A DNA stretch of 64,000 bases, from the NCBI GenBank assembly GCA_964501335.1, contig CAZCTC010000008.1, positions 106,075 to 170,074 of the forward strand. The letters run 5' to 3'. A program made the position numbers and the translations under genes. The notes under the pieces are model-generated. The model was not told the DNA's origin. It worked only from the letters and a program-made list of their open reading frames with translations, and did no database searches. The first letter of the stretch is position 1; each line of letters opens with the position of its first letter. Of the stretch, positions 1 to 9,384 are shown piece after piece. This DNA comes from CAZCTC01 sp964501335 (GTDB lineage: Bacteria > Chloroflexota > Anaerolineae > B4-G1 > SLSP01).

Positions 1-1
1 G

Positions 2-3000
2 GCGGCTTCGCTTTTGCATTCGGGGACGGCTCCGGTGGCGCTGGTGGATGGTTACCAGATCCACCAGAATACGACGTTGAATCAGGCGGCGCCCGGGGTC
101 TTGAGCAATGATACCGATGCCGAGAGCGATCCGCTGACGGCCGTTCTGGTGACGGCTCCCACGCACGGCGCTGTAACGTTGCGGGCCGACGGCTCGTTCG
201 TTTACACGCCGACGACCGGTTTCCTGGGGCACGATCATTTTACCTATCAGGCCAACGACGGAACGCTCTCTTCCAATGCGGCGACGGTGAGGATCAATGT
301 GGTACGGTCGGGGTGTTTGCCGCCGTATGCGGGCCTGGTTGACTGGTGGGCGGCGGACGGCGATACTGCCGATGCCGCCGGTTATAATCCGGGTTATCTG
401 GAAAATGGGGCTTCTTATGCGAGTGGGAAGGTGGGACAGGCTTTCAATTTCAGCGGAGCGGGGCAGAGGATGCGCGTGGTGAATACGCCGACGCTGATCT
501 TGCGCAACAACCTGACGGTGATGGCCTGGTTTAAGGTCAATCTTCTGGGTGTGGGCGGCCATGCCAAGCTTTTCACCAAGCGCACCGGCATTTTTGGACC
601 GTTTGAGGTTGATGTCTATAACAACGGCACCGATCTTACCGTCTCTCCGATGGGTTCGACCACCGGCACGAGTTGGAATGTGAATCTGACGACCAATCCT
701 ACGGCGACGACGGGAACCTGGCATCACGCGGCCTTTGTGATGAACGGCGACAATCTGTTTTCGTTCTATCTGGATGGACAGTTGAAAGGGACGAAGCAGC
801 TGTCGGCGCCGCTGATGGATCATCCGATCGGCGATTTGATACTGGGGATTGACAATGGAGGCAGTTTCCCGCTGTATGGGGCAATGGATGAAGTGATGAT
901 TTTCAACCGCGCCCTGACGGCCGGGGAGATCGATGCCCTCTACCAGGCCGACAGCGCCGGGGTCTGTGTCCCACTTAATATAGCGTCGAGGGAGGCGGCC
1001 GATTTTTATGGGACGAATTACAATACCCGGCTGTCGATTCCGGCGGCCGGGGTTTTGAGCAACGACATCGATCTGGAGAGTGATCCGCTGACGGCGATGC
1101 TGGTGACCTCTTCCACTTACGGCGCGGTGGCGCTGCGGGCCGACGGCTCGTTCGCTTACACGCCGACGGCCGGTTTTGAGGGCGTTGATCGTTTTACCTA
1201 TAAGGCCAACGATGGGTGGAGCGATTCGGGTGTGACGACGGTGACGATCGGCATGTCACGCCGGGGGTGCGTGTCGCAGGGGCCGGGGCTGGTCGGCTGG
1301 TGGGCGGGAGAGGCCGATACAGCCGATTATGCCGGCGGCAATCCGGGGTATCTGGTCAATGGGCCTTCTTATGCGAGCGGGAAGGTGGGGGAAGCCTTTA
1401 ATTTCAACGGGGATGGACAGTCGATGTCTGTGGTGGCTGCCCCGACGCTGTCCATGCGCAACAATCTGACGGTGATGAGCTGGTTCAAGGTCGATCAGCT
1501 GGCTGCGGCCGCCTATGCCGAGATTTTTATCAAGCCCCTGGGTAGTTATGCCCCTTTTGATGTTTATGCTTACCACAATGAGGGCTTCATCAAGGTTTAT
1601 CTGGACGGTTCGACTACCGGCACGAGCCTGGATATGAGGCTGACGAGCAGTTCCACGATTACGGTGGGAAGCTGGCATCACGTGGCCTTTGCGATGGACG
1701 GCAACAATCTGGTTTCGTTCTATCTGGACGGGCAGTTGCAAGGGACGCGGCAGTTGTCGGCGCCTCTGATGGATCATGCGATCGCCGCTCTCAAGGTGGG
1801 GAACGATAATTCCGGTTATGGTTCCCTGCATGGGATGGTGGATGAATTGATGATTTTCAACCGCGCCCTGACGGCCGGGGAGATCGATGCCGTCTATCGA
1901 GCCGACAGCGCGGGGATCTGTTTCAGGCCCAATGCAGCGCCGGTCGCGGTGGCCGATCGTTATCAGACCGGGCTGAATACGACGTTGAACCAGCTGGTCC
2001 CCGGGGTGTTGAGTAACGACAGCGATGCCGACGGCGATTTGTTGACGGTGACTCTGGTGACGACTCCCACACACGGTGCCGTCATGCTGCGGGCCGATGG
2101 GTCGTTTGTGTATACGCCGACGACCGGTTATGAGGGCCCGGATGGATTTACTTATAAGGCCAATGACGGCGGGCTGGATTCCAATGTGGTGACCGCGACG
2201 ATCAATGTGATGCAGCCGGTGTGTGTGATGCCCTATTCCGGGCTGATCGGTTGGTGGGCGGGGGAAGGGACTACCGCCGATTTCGCCGGCAACAATCCGG
2301 GGTATCTGGAGAATGGAGCTGCCTATACGAGCGGGAAGGTGGGGCGGGCTTTCAATTTCAGCGGCGGGGGGCAGCGGATGCGCGTGGTGCCCACGCCGAC
2401 GCTGGCCCTGCGCAACAACCTGACGGTGATGGCCTGGTTCAAGGTCAATGCGCTGAGTGTGGGCGGCCATGCCAGGATTTTCACCAAGCGCACCGGCATT
2501 TTTGGACCGTTTGAGGTCGATGTCTATAACAACGGCACCCGTCTTGCCGTCTCTCCGCTGGGCTCGACCACCGGCACGAGTTGGGATGTAGGGCAGATGA
2601 TCAGTCCTACGGTGGCGACGGGAACCTGGCATCACACGGCGTTTGTGATGGACGGCAACAATCTGTTTTCGTTCTATCTGGATGGGCAGTTGCAAGGGAC
2701 GCAGCAGATGACGAATTCCTTGATGGACTCTACGATCAGCGATTTCATGCTGGGGAGTGACATTGACGGCTCTTATCCCTTGAACGGGGTCGTGGATGAG
2801 GCGATGATTTTCAACCGGGCGCTGACGGCGGAAGAGATCCAAACCTTTTACGCGGTTGACAGCGGTGGTTTTTGTGGGCCACTGATCGGTCTTTCGATCG
2901 GCAATTCCATCCCGGTGTATCCTGCTGTGGCGACTTCCTTTACGGCGACGGTCCTTGCGGGCATTCCGATGACCTATGCATGGAATTTCGGCGACGGGCA

Positions 3001-3823
3001 GACGGCTTTGGGGAGCCCGATCAGCCATACTTATTCGGCACCGGGGACTTATGCGGTGGTCGTTACCGCGACCGGCGATTTGAATGTGCTGACTCAGACG
3101 ACGGCGGTGGTGGTACAGCCGTTGTTTGTAAATAATGTGACGTTGAGTGCGCAACCGATGACTTTGCTGGCCAATGGGGTGGCGACTTCGCTGTTGACGA
3201 TCACCGCGACGGATCAACTGGGCCAGGGCGCTGGTCTGACCGGGGTGACCGGCACGCTTACGTGGACTCTGGGCAGCGAGCCGGCGCCGGTGGTGACGCT
3301 GGACGCCCAGGGGACGGCCCGGGTGATCTATACGGCGGGGGTGGTGACCGGCACGGAGTGGGTTACGGCGACGTTTGTGGGGAATGGGATCACTCGCACG
3401 GCCGGGATCAGCCTGCAATTGCAGGATGCCCCGATGCAGGGAAAACTGACCTCCGTTATGCGGGGGGATCGGATTACCTACACCTTTGTGGTGACCAATA
3501 TGGGAACGACCGTGGCGCAGACCAATCTGGTGATCAGCGGCAGTGTGCCGGCTTACACGGAGCTGGTCTGGACTTCGGCGGCGGTGAGTTCGACGGCGGG
3601 CGGGGATTATGGGCAGGGCTATGTGGAGTCGGCGTCCCTGGGCAGTCTGGCGCCGGGCGCTTCGGCGCAACTGGTCTGGAGTGTGCGGACGCTGACCATG
3701 TTTGACGATATCGTCACCCGGGCGCATGGGCGCAGCGATACGGCGGTGTTGCGGTTGCGAACGACGAGTCGGATCTATCGGATGTTGATTCCCTTTGTTT
3801 ACAAGCGGTATTTGGAGCCGTGA
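2..3823 (+). CDS. Large surface protein with three cadherin-like/LamG modules, PKD and DUF11 (5' truncated)
   Basis: The frame is open to the window edge, so the N-terminus and any signal peptide lie upstream. Counting from the TTG at 14, three modules repeat: a cadherin-like/VCBS-type domain (about 5-98, 325-415, 640-735; signatures 'GVLSNDTDAESDPLTA' and 'DGSFVYTPTTGF') followed by a LamG/concanavalin-like jelly roll (about 100-320, 417-635, 737-955; 'NNLTVMAWFKV', 'FYLDGQL', 'DEVMIFNRALTAGEI'). A PKD domain follows (about 960-1035, 'YAWNFGDGQTA'), then an Ig-like domain and a DUF11 domain (about 1140-1245). The C-terminus is 'MLIPFVYKRYLEP'. Modules 1 and 3 are nearly identical, which suggests recent internal duplication. 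Such domains bind carbohydrate or protein outside the cell. I infer a cell-surface adhesin or structural protein; the ligand is unknown. A downstream sortase may be functionally linked. Confidence 0.85.
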   Translation, partial: AASLLHSGTAPVALVDGYQIHQNTTLNQAAPGVLSNDTDAESDPLTAVLVTAPTHGAVTLRADGSFVYTPTTGFLGHDHFTYQANDGTLSSNAATVRINVVRSGCLPPYAGLVDWWAADGDTADAAGYNPGYLENGASYASGKVGQAFNFSGAGQRMRVVNTPTLILRNNLTVMAWFKVNLLGVGGHAKLFTKRTGIFGPFEVDVYNNGTDLTVSPMGSTTGTSWNVNLTTNPTATTGTWHHAAFVMNGDNLFSFYLDGQLKGTKQLSAPLMDHPIGDLILGIDNGGSFPLYGAMDEVMIFNRALTAGEIDALYQADSAGVCVPLNIASREAADFYGTNYNTRLSIPAAGVLSNDIDLESDPLTAMLVTSSTYGAVALRADGSFAYTPTAGFEGVDRFTYKANDGWSDSGVTTVTIGMSRRGCVSQGPGLVGWWAGEADTADYAGGNPGYLVNGPSYASGKVGEAFNFNGDGQSMSVVAAPTLSMRNNLTVMSWFKVDQLAAAAYAEIFIKPLGSYAPFDVYAYHNEGFIKVYLDGSTTGTSLDMRLTSSSTITVGSWHHVAFAMDGNNLVSFYLDGQLQGTRQLSAPLMDHAIAALKVGNDNSGYGSLHGMVDELMIFNRALTAGEIDAVYRADSAGICFRPNAAPVAVADRYQTGLNTTLNQLVPGVLSNDSDADGDLLTVTLVTTPTHGAVMLRADGSFVYTPTTGYEGPDGFTYKANDGGLDSNVVTATINVMQPVCVMPYSGLIGWWAGEGTTADFAGNNPGYLENGAAYTSGKVGRAFNFSGGGQRMRVVPTPTLALRNNLTVMAWFKVNALSVGGHARIFTKRTGIFGPFEVDVYNNGTRLAVSPLGSTTGTSWDVGQMISPTVATGTWHHTAFVMDGNNLFSFYLDGQLQGTQQMTNSLMDSTISDFMLGSDIDGSYPLNGVVDEAMIFNRALTAEEIQTFYAVDSGGFCGPLIGLSIGNSIPVYPAVATSFTATVLAGIPMTYAWNFGDGQTALGSPISHTYSAPGTYAVVVTATGDLNVLTQTTAVVVQPLFVNNVTLSAQPMTLLANGVATSLLTITATDQLGQGAGLTGVTGTLTWTLGSEPAPVVTLDAQGTARVIYTAGVVTGTEWVTATFVGNGITRTAGISLQLQDAPMQGKLTSVMRGDRITYTFVVTNMGTTVAQTNLVISGSVPAYTELVWTSAAVSSTAGGDYGQGYVESASLGSLAPGASAQLVWSVRTLTMFDDIVTRAHGRSDTAVLRLRTTSRIYRMLIPFVYKRYLEP

Positions 3824-3837
3824 GGCGCGAAACGGAA

Positions 3838-3936
3838 GTAGACAGTAGAAAGTAGACAGTAGACAGCCCGTGTCGCCGGGACGGTTCTGGAAAAGGCCGA
3901 TGTTTTCGGCGGCTTTCTTAAGCCGCCGAAAACATC
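3838..3936. repeat. AGTAGACAG repeat fragment plus variable-stem hairpin
   Basis: Positions 3838-3868 carry tandem AGTAGACAG-like units related to copies at 19033 and 53220. Positions 3870-3898 match the constant flank (GTCGCCGGGACGGTTCTGG) found beside several hairpins here. The hairpin is at 3899-3936, with 17-bp arms of GATGTTTTCGGCGGCTT type. It lies between the surface protein and the sortase. The T-rich side is 5' and the A-rich side 3', so it is not a classical terminator. Confidence 0.8.
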
Positions 3937-3963
3937 AATCCAAATCCACACTCTTTCGATCCG

Positions 3964-3972
3964 TGATATACT
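3964..3972 (+). promoter_or_regulatory. Extended -10 promoter candidate for the sortase
   Basis: The sequence TGATATACT matches TGn-TATAAT at five of six hexamer positions and lies 24 bases upstream of the sortase start. No good -35 is visible, as is usual for extended -10 promoters. The same TGnTATACT form precedes argF, tdh and sufS. Confidence 0.45.
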
Positions 3973-3996
3973 TGCTCCTATCCTCTTGGAAGATGG

Positions 3997-4725
3997 TTGA
4001 AATTGAACGAGAAACTTTCTACAAGAACCTCTCTTTTATGGATTTTGGGTGGATTGGGGCTGGGTTGCGGACTGTTGCTGATCCTGACGGCTCTTTATTG
4101 GGATACGATTCCTGGATTTATCAGGGTGTGGCCGACGCCCACTCCGGATCTCCCTGTGGCTGTGGCTCCGGTCGGGCCTCCTACCTCGCGGGCCAGTTCT
4201 ATGTTGATGCGCGCCAGGGTGGCTCAGCCGATGCCGACCCCTTCTCCCCTTCCTACTCCGACGGGTGTGATGCCGGTGCGGTTGCAGATTGGCGATATCG
4301 ATCTGGATGCTCCGGTGGTGCCGATTTCCATTACGACGACGACGGTCAACGGTGCGAGCCAGTTTATCTGGAAGGTGCCGGATACGCGAGCGGCCGGCTG
4401 GCATAGTACTTCGGCCTTGTTGGGTGTAGTGGGAAATGTGGTGCTGAACGGCCATAATACGCTGCACGGCGAGGTCTTTCGGGATTTGTACCTGTTGGAG
4501 CCGGGGGCCTTGATTAAGGTGATGGGGGAAGACGGTCATGTCTATCCGTATACGATGGCGGAAAAGTTGATCCTGCCGGAGAATGGGCAGCCGTTGGAGG
4601 TGCGGGTTCGTAATGCGCAGTATATTGGATCGACGACCGATATGCGGTTGACGCTGATTACCTGTCATCCTTATGGCAGTTTGAGCAATCGACTGGTGAT
4701 TATTGCCTATCCGGGCCGGGAATAA
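3997..4725 (+). CDS. Sortase family transpeptidase
   Basis: A 242-aa membrane-anchored sortase. Residues about 12-37 form one N-terminal transmembrane segment, followed by a Pro/Thr-rich linker (to about 95) and a sortase beta-barrel. The catalytic triad is visible: His153 in 'NGHNTLHG', Cys223 in 'TLITCHPYG' (the TLxTC signature) and Arg232 in 'SNRLVII'. Sortases cleave a C-terminal signal and join the protein to a cell-wall or pilin nucleophile. The short barrel with an N-terminal anchor resembles class D/E enzymes, but I cannot fix the class. The start is uncertain: TTG at 3997 is used here with GGAAGA just upstream, and TTG at 4003 is possible. No LPxTG substrate is encoded in the window, but three exported proteins share an LPhVhR-like tail. 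A likely substrate is the large surface protein upstream. Confidence 0.88.
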   Translation: MKLNEKLSTRTSLLWILGGLGLGCGLLLILTALYWDTIPGFIRVWPTPTPDLPVAVAPVGPPTSRASSMLMRARVAQPMPTPSPLPTPTGVMPVRLQIGDIDLDAPVVPISITTTTVNGASQFIWKVPDTRAAGWHSTSALLGVVGNVVLNGHNTLHGEVFRDLYLLEPGALIKVMGEDGHVYPYTMAEKLILPENGQPLEVRVRNAQYIGSTTDMRLTLITCHPYGSLSNRLVIIAYPGRE

Positions 4726-4797
4726 AAGATTTTCCTTTCCCCTTTTCTTTATATGCGGTGACTTAAGGTGCCGGGCCGATACGGCCTGGGCCTTTTT

Positions 4798-4935
4798 GCG
4801 TTCCGCAAAGGGCTCTTTCCTGGTCGGATACGACGCGCAGGATGGGGAGAGAGTTATTTTTTTTATTCATATTTTCGGCGGCTTCAGAAAGCCGCCGAAA
4901 ATATGGGCTTTTTTCTCAGCCTAACCGCATAGGTT
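4798..4935 (+). repeat. Module A plus hairpin composite repeat (copy 1)
   Basis: Positions 4798-4867 hold the ~70-bp constant module (GCGTTCCGCAA at the start, then GACGCGC and GGATGGGGAGAGAG). The hairpin at 4868-4905 has 17-bp perfect arms around a CAGA loop, and GGGCTTTTTT and ACCGCA follow. It sits in the convergent gap between the sortase and the minus-strand regulator. Confidence 0.85.
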
Positions 4936-4950
4936 GTTTTTTTGTTTATG

Positions 4951-4980
4951 TTTTCGCGGGCTTCAGAAAGCCGCCGAAAA
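4951..4980 (+). repeat. Decayed hairpin of the same family
   Basis: Arms TTTTCGCGGGCTT and AAGCCGCCGAAAA flank a CAGA loop. Two arm positions no longer pair. It is adjacent to copy 1, and the rest of the 4726-5037 gap shows no gene. Confidence 0.7.
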
Positions 4981-5037
4981 TAGGGACTTTTTTTGCTTTT
5001 GCGACCTGATCGTCGCTGTCAATGGCTATCGGGTTAT

Positions 5038-8000
5038 TTATAATTTCTCATTCCATTCCACAATAGCCCGGTTGTAGGGGACATTTTCCAGAAAAGAGCG
5101 GCGCTCCTGATCTTCGCTGATCTGGGCGGCGCGTTCCATGACCAGCCGATAGCCGGCCTGGATGACTTCCCGGGCTGTTTTTTGATCTTCGCCGGCTTCG
5201 AAAACCTCTGCCAGAGCCAGGTGGATCGGGATATCTTCTTCCATGGCTATGTTGCCTTGCTCTTTCAGATAATTCCAGACCTGGACGGCGTAAGCCCGCG
5301 CTTTGTCGAATTCTTTTTGTCCCAAAGCGCATTTAGCCAGTCGGGCATTGATTTCCATGAACTGGGCTTCGATTTCTAATTCCGTGTAGATCTGCCGGGC
5401 AGTTTCCAGGTATTGGGTGGCTTCAGCGTAATCTCCTTGCCTTTCTGCTATCCATCCTAAATCGTAAAACATGCCGGCCCGGAGATTTTCATCGCCGAGA
5501 GCGGTGGCCTCTTCCAATCCTTCTTTGTAAAAGCGTTGAGCGGTAATCAGATCGCCGCGCAGCAGCATCACCCCACCCAGATTGACAACGTTATAGGCCC
5601 GGCAAAGTCGATCGTTGATCAATTCGCAAATACGGATACCTTCTTCAAGAGCGCGTTGGGCTTCGGCAAAGCGTCCCAGATATTGGTAGGCGGCGCCCAG
5701 GTTGCTGAGGGCCCGGGATTCCAATCCCGGAGCGTTGCTCTGGCGGGCCTGGATAAGCACCTGTTCCCAGGAGCGGGCGCTGCGGGCATAATCCCCGGCC
5801 ATGCCTTCGTGCAGGGCTCGCATGCCCATGGAGATGGCGAGACTCCAGCTATCTCCTGTGGCGTGGCCGCACGCGATGGCGGCATCGATCGTTTCTCCGG
5901 CCTTTTCATCTCCCATGCGCAGCAAGGCTTCGGCTTTGAAACATAAGATCCGGGTTTCCCATTCCAGTTTGGATACGGCCCGGGCGGCGGCAATAGCTTC
6001 ATCCGACAGCTGGATGACCCTGGGAAGATCTCCCAATGTATTGTAATAGCGGATTTCGCGCATCAGTGCTTCGGCATGATGGGTGGGATTGGGGGTCTCG
6101 GCGACCTGTCTTTGCATGGTCATGATTTGGGCCAGCTCAGCTTCGCGGTCTCCCGTCAGATGATAGATTTCGATGTGATCGGTCAATATCTGCCAGTGTC
6201 GGTCCGTATCTTCGGGGGCGACGACTTCCCGGGCGCGCTCGATAAATACCAGAGCTTCGCGGGGTGCCCCGCGTTTGATGTCTTGCCGGGCGGCTTTCAG
6301 CCATTGATCGGCGGCCAGCTCCGCTTCGCCGGCCTGATAGTAATGTTCGGCCAGGATTTCGGGCTGCATTTCGGTCATTTGGGGAAAGCGGGTGAGATAG
6401 ATCTCCGCAATATGTCGATGGTAGCTTTTGCGGGTGCGTTTGAGCAGGGATTCATAGGCGGTTTTTTGGATCAGGCTGTGCCTGAATGTATAGAGCGGTT
6501 GGGCCCGGCTGCCGCTATGAGTGATCAGATTGGCTTCGATGAGCGCGGCCAGATCATTTTGCAGGCGGGATTCGGAGTAGGGGACGACGGCGGCCAGCAC
6601 CGGATAGGCAAATTCCCGTCCCAGGGTGGCCGCCCAGCCGGCGGTTTCCCGGGCCGCTCCTATGTGATCCAGGCGGGCCAGCAGCGAATCGCGTAAGGTG
6701 GTGGGAATTTCGCTTGCGGTAGGATTGGGGCCGGTTTCGAGCATGGCACGGGTCAGTTCTTCGATGAAGAGGGGATTGCCGTCGGTCAGGGCAATGGCTC
6801 TACGGCGGGCGACCTCCGGGACTGCGGCATCCCCGATCAATTGGGAGATCAGCGAATCGACCTGTTCCGCCGGCAGGGGCCCAAGGGGCAGGGTGTACAG
6901 GTGTGGGCGAGGTTGCCAGGGGGGGATGAATTCCGGTCGGTAGGTGAGCAGCACCAGACATTTTTGAGTGATCAGGGTGTCCAGCGAGGCTTCGAGCCAG
7001 GCGATGGTCGAAGGATCGGCCCAATGGAGATCTTCGATGATCAGGACGACCGGGTGCAGTTCGGTATAGCGGGAAAGCAGAGTCAAACAGCTTTCCCGAA
7101 TGTTTTGACGCAGCGCTTCGGTGATGGGGTCGGGGGCCGGAATTTCGGTCGGCAGGTTCAGGAGCAACGATATCAGCCAGAGGTGCTGGGGGTGCAGCAT
7201 GCCGAGTTTTTGCAGAGCGTTTTCCAGCCTGGTGCGTCGGATCTGTAAATTGTCGCCGGCTTTAAATTCGAGGAGCTGTTCTACCAGCCGGACGATGGGA
7301 AAGAGGCTGGTGTTTTGAAAATAGAGCGAACAGCTGCTTTCAAACCAGCGATCGGGGCAGTTTTCCTGGTGGTGCAGTTCCCAGATCAGGCGTGATTTTC
7401 CTATGCCGGGTTCGCCGTTGATGGCGATCACCGCCCCCTGCCCGCCCCATATTTCATGGAGGGCTGCGGTCAGGCGGGTCAGTTCGACTTCACGGCCCAC
7501 GAAGGGCGGCAGGCGGTGAAGTTGAGCCAGCCATTCCAGGCGGTTGTGAGTTTCATTTTCTTCGATGAGACGGTAGAGTTGCAGGGTGACCGAATTTGAG
7601 AGAGGGAACAGGCCCAGTTGCCGGCAAGTCATTCGTCCCTGAAGTAAGGGTTCGGTCGCGGCTGTGATCCAGATGCTGTTGGGATCGGCCAGGCGCTGGC
7701 AGGCCGCTGCCAGATTGGGAATGTCGCCGATCAGTTCTCCGTCGCCGGCGATCATAATACCGGTATGAATCCCGATCCTGAGATGGCCGGTGTCATGGGT
7801 GGTTTTTTGCAACGCCAATGCGGCCCGGGCGGCGCGAAGGGCGGCGTCTTCCTGAGTCTGGGGATAGCCGAAGTAGATCAGGCATTCCGTACCCTGGCGA
7901 GACTGGCGCCGGCCGCCGTATTGTTCGAGGATGGGAGTGCAATGTTCGCGGCAGCAGGTGAGTAATTCAATCTGTTCTTCGGGATCGTCGAGTCCTGCCG

Positions 8001-8892
8001 GATTGTAGCGGGTGCAGACCAGCGCGGTTACCTGCCGGCGCTCATGGTGTTCTATTGGTTTTTCCAGAGACGGTACACTTTTTTTATTTCCGGGAGGGGT
8101 GGGATTTCCGGTGCGGCTGTTTTGAATCCGATGATAGAGGGCCTGAGCTGCGGGGGAAGGGGCCAATCCAAATTCAGCTTTCAGCATTTGTTGATAGGTC
8201 TCATATTGTGCCAGAGCCGCGACGATCTGCCCTGATTTGGCCAGGGCGGTGATAAGTTGGAGCTGGGGGCGTTCCTGCCAGGGGTCCAGGGCTACCAGCC
8301 GGGAAGCATATCTTTGGATGGAATCCGATTCGCCCTGTTGTTCGTAGTAGTTGACCAGATGGGTCAGCCCTTCGATGATCTGCCCATGGAGAATTTCCTG
8401 TTCCATCAATTGCCATTCTTCAAAGGCGATGCTGTCACGCAGGGAAAAGCCGGCCAGAAAATCGCCTCGATAGAGATCCACGGCCTGTTGCAACCAGCTC
8501 AGACAGACGCGGCAGAGCTGGTTGTTTTCATGGCTATGTTGCCGGTAATCGTTGAGCAGTTTCAGGAAATCGCTGGTATCCAGGCGGTAGTCACTGAGGG
8601 GGTTGAAGCGGATTTGTTGGCTGTCGATCAGCAGGAAGGGTTGCCGGGACTGGGTTTCCGGCAGCGCTTTCCGCAGGCGCAAAAGTGTCTGGCTGAGGTT
8701 GTGGGCTGCTTTGGTCGGGGCTAGTTCGGGCCAGAGGAGGGCTGCCAGTGAGCTGCGGGAATGATAACGATCGGATTCGACGACGAGGTAGGTCAGCAGG
8801 GCCCGGGTTTTGTCGGTGCCGAAAGTTGTGATGGGGGCGGCATCGAGTGTGACTTCAAATCCCCCCAACAGAACAATGTTTAATTGAGCCAT
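5038..8892 (-). CDS. BTAD-domain transcriptional regulator with cyclase-like, AAA ATPase and TPR domains
   Basis: A 1284-aa SARP/LAL-like regulator. I start at the ATG at 8892 because GGAAGG lies just upstream and the protein then begins with the family-typical 'MAQLNIVLLGGFEVTLD'. An in-frame extension to 8985 is translated repeat-like sequence. Domains: an OmpR-like winged helix plus BTAD (1-255), a degenerate nucleotide-cyclase-like domain (about 300-430, 'LRIGIHTGIMIAGDG'), an AAA ATPase with Walker A 'GEPGIGKS' (about 495) and Walker B 'VVLIIEDLHWAD' (about 619), and a TPR array (about 850-1284). The family binds direct heptamer repeats with 11-bp spacing as an ATP-gated activator. Three such repeats lie in the divergent intergenic region, so I infer autoregulation or control of the divergent genes. 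Lack of cyclase activity is likely but not tested. Confidence 0.88.
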   Translation of the reverse strand: MAQLNIVLLGGFEVTLDAAPITTFGTDKTRALLTYLVVESDRYHSRSSLAALLWPELAPTKAAHNLSQTLLRLRKALPETQSRQPFLLIDSQQIRFNPLSDYRLDTSDFLKLLNDYRQHSHENNQLCRVCLSWLQQAVDLYRGDFLAGFSLRDSIAFEEWQLMEQEILHGQIIEGLTHLVNYYEQQGESDSIQRYASRLVALDPWQERPQLQLITALAKSGQIVAALAQYETYQQMLKAEFGLAPSPAAQALYHRIQNSRTGNPTPPGNKKSVPSLEKPIEHHERRQVTALVCTRYNPAGLDDPEEQIELLTCCREHCTPILEQYGGRRQSRQGTECLIYFGYPQTQEDAALRAARAALALQKTTHDTGHLRIGIHTGIMIAGDGELIGDIPNLAAACQRLADPNSIWITAATEPLLQGRMTCRQLGLFPLSNSVTLQLYRLIEENETHNRLEWLAQLHRLPPFVGREVELTRLTAALHEIWGGQGAVIAINGEPGIGKSRLIWELHHQENCPDRWFESSCSLYFQNTSLFPIVRLVEQLLEFKAGDNLQIRRTRLENALQKLGMLHPQHLWLISLLLNLPTEIPAPDPITEALRQNIRESCLTLLSRYTELHPVVLIIEDLHWADPSTIAWLEASLDTLITQKCLVLLTYRPEFIPPWQPRPHLYTLPLGPLPAEQVDSLISQLIGDAAVPEVARRRAIALTDGNPLFIEELTRAMLETGPNPTASEIPTTLRDSLLARLDHIGAARETAGWAATLGREFAYPVLAAVVPYSESRLQNDLAALIEANLITHSGSRAQPLYTFRHSLIQKTAYESLLKRTRKSYHRHIAEIYLTRFPQMTEMQPEILAEHYYQAGEAELAADQWLKAARQDIKRGAPREALVFIERAREVVAPEDTDRHWQILTDHIEIYHLTGDREAELAQIMTMQRQVAETPNPTHHAEALMREIRYYNTLGDLPRVIQLSDEAIAAARAVSKLEWETRILCFKAEALLRMGDEKAGETIDAAIACGHATGDSWSLAISMGMRALHEGMAGDYARSARSWEQVLIQARQSNAPGLESRALSNLGAAYQYLGRFAEAQRALEEGIRICELINDRLCRAYNVVNLGGVMLLRGDLITAQRFYKEGLEEATALGDENLRAGMFYDLGWIAERQGDYAEATQYLETARQIYTELEIEAQFMEINARLAKCALGQKEFDKARAYAVQVWNYLKEQGNIAMEEDIPIHLALAEVFEAGEDQKTAREVIQAGYRLVMERAAQISEDQERRSFLENVPYNRAIVEWNEKL

Positions 8893-8915
8893 TTTGAACC
8901 TTCCAGAAACGTGAG

Positions 8916-9187
8916 AGATGAAACGTGAAACGTAAAACGTGATGATCTGTTGTAAAAAGGTCGATGTTTGGGCGTTGGCCCTCACCCCCTCACCCCCTCA
9001 CCCCCTGCTTCGCACCGCGCGCGGTGCGAAGCAGGGGGAAGTGGACGCCGTCGGGGTTGCTCTGGAAAAAGCCTGTGTTTTGGTGCGCATTCTGATGCGC
9101 ACCAAAACATAAACAAAAAACTCTCTTCCTGCTTCGCCCCGCGCGTCGTTTCTTACGAGTAAAGGTCCAGGTGCGGGACGTTACGAG
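8916..9187 (-). repeat. Composite repeat: AACGTGA units, hairpin and reverse module A
   Basis: Positions 8916-8943 have iterated GAAACGTGAAACG-type units. Positions 8978-9040 are a CACCCCCTC-rich stretch. The hairpin at 9077-9108 has 14-bp arms (GTTTTGGTGCGCAT) around TCTG. Positions 9109-9187 are the ~70-bp module in reverse orientation, ending in GTGCGGGACGTTACG. I see no gene in this part of the 8893-9384 gap. Confidence 0.75.
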
Positions 9188-9311
9188 GGTATAGAGCCCT
9201 GTGTTCAAGATAGGTCATATTGGACTATCCCTTCACCTGATCCTTTATTTTATAAATGACGTTTGTCGGATCTCTCCCCGACTTATAACATAAATTTCAC
9301 AAATCACCTAA

Positions 9312-9357
9312 TTTGAAACTGGTTTGTGATAGTTTTGTGAGAGGGTCTGAATAGAAT
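9312..9357 (+). promoter_or_regulatory. Three 11-bp-spaced heptamers (candidate BTAD/SARP operator) with -10 box
   Basis: TTTGAAA at 9312, TTTGTGA at 9323 and TTTGTGA at 9334 are each exactly 11 bp apart. An inverted TCACAAA lies at 9297. A -10 candidate, TAGAAT, is at 9352-9357, 11 bp after the last heptamer. SARP-family regulators are known to bind heptamer direct repeats at 11-bp spacing just upstream of the -10. The BTAD regulator gene is divergent from this site. The binding assignment is inference. Confidence 0.55.
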
Positions 9358-9384
9358 TAACGAGAACTGAAATAGAGGTGAATT

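Noticed and set aside
1256..3727. An 823-codon open frame on the minus strand, antisense to the LamG protein
   Set aside because: It lies wholly opposite a gene with clear domains and reads as low-complexity Arg/His/Gln sequence, which is what GC-rich codons give in the opposite strand. A 1121-codon frame opposite 12480-15845 was rejected for the same reason.
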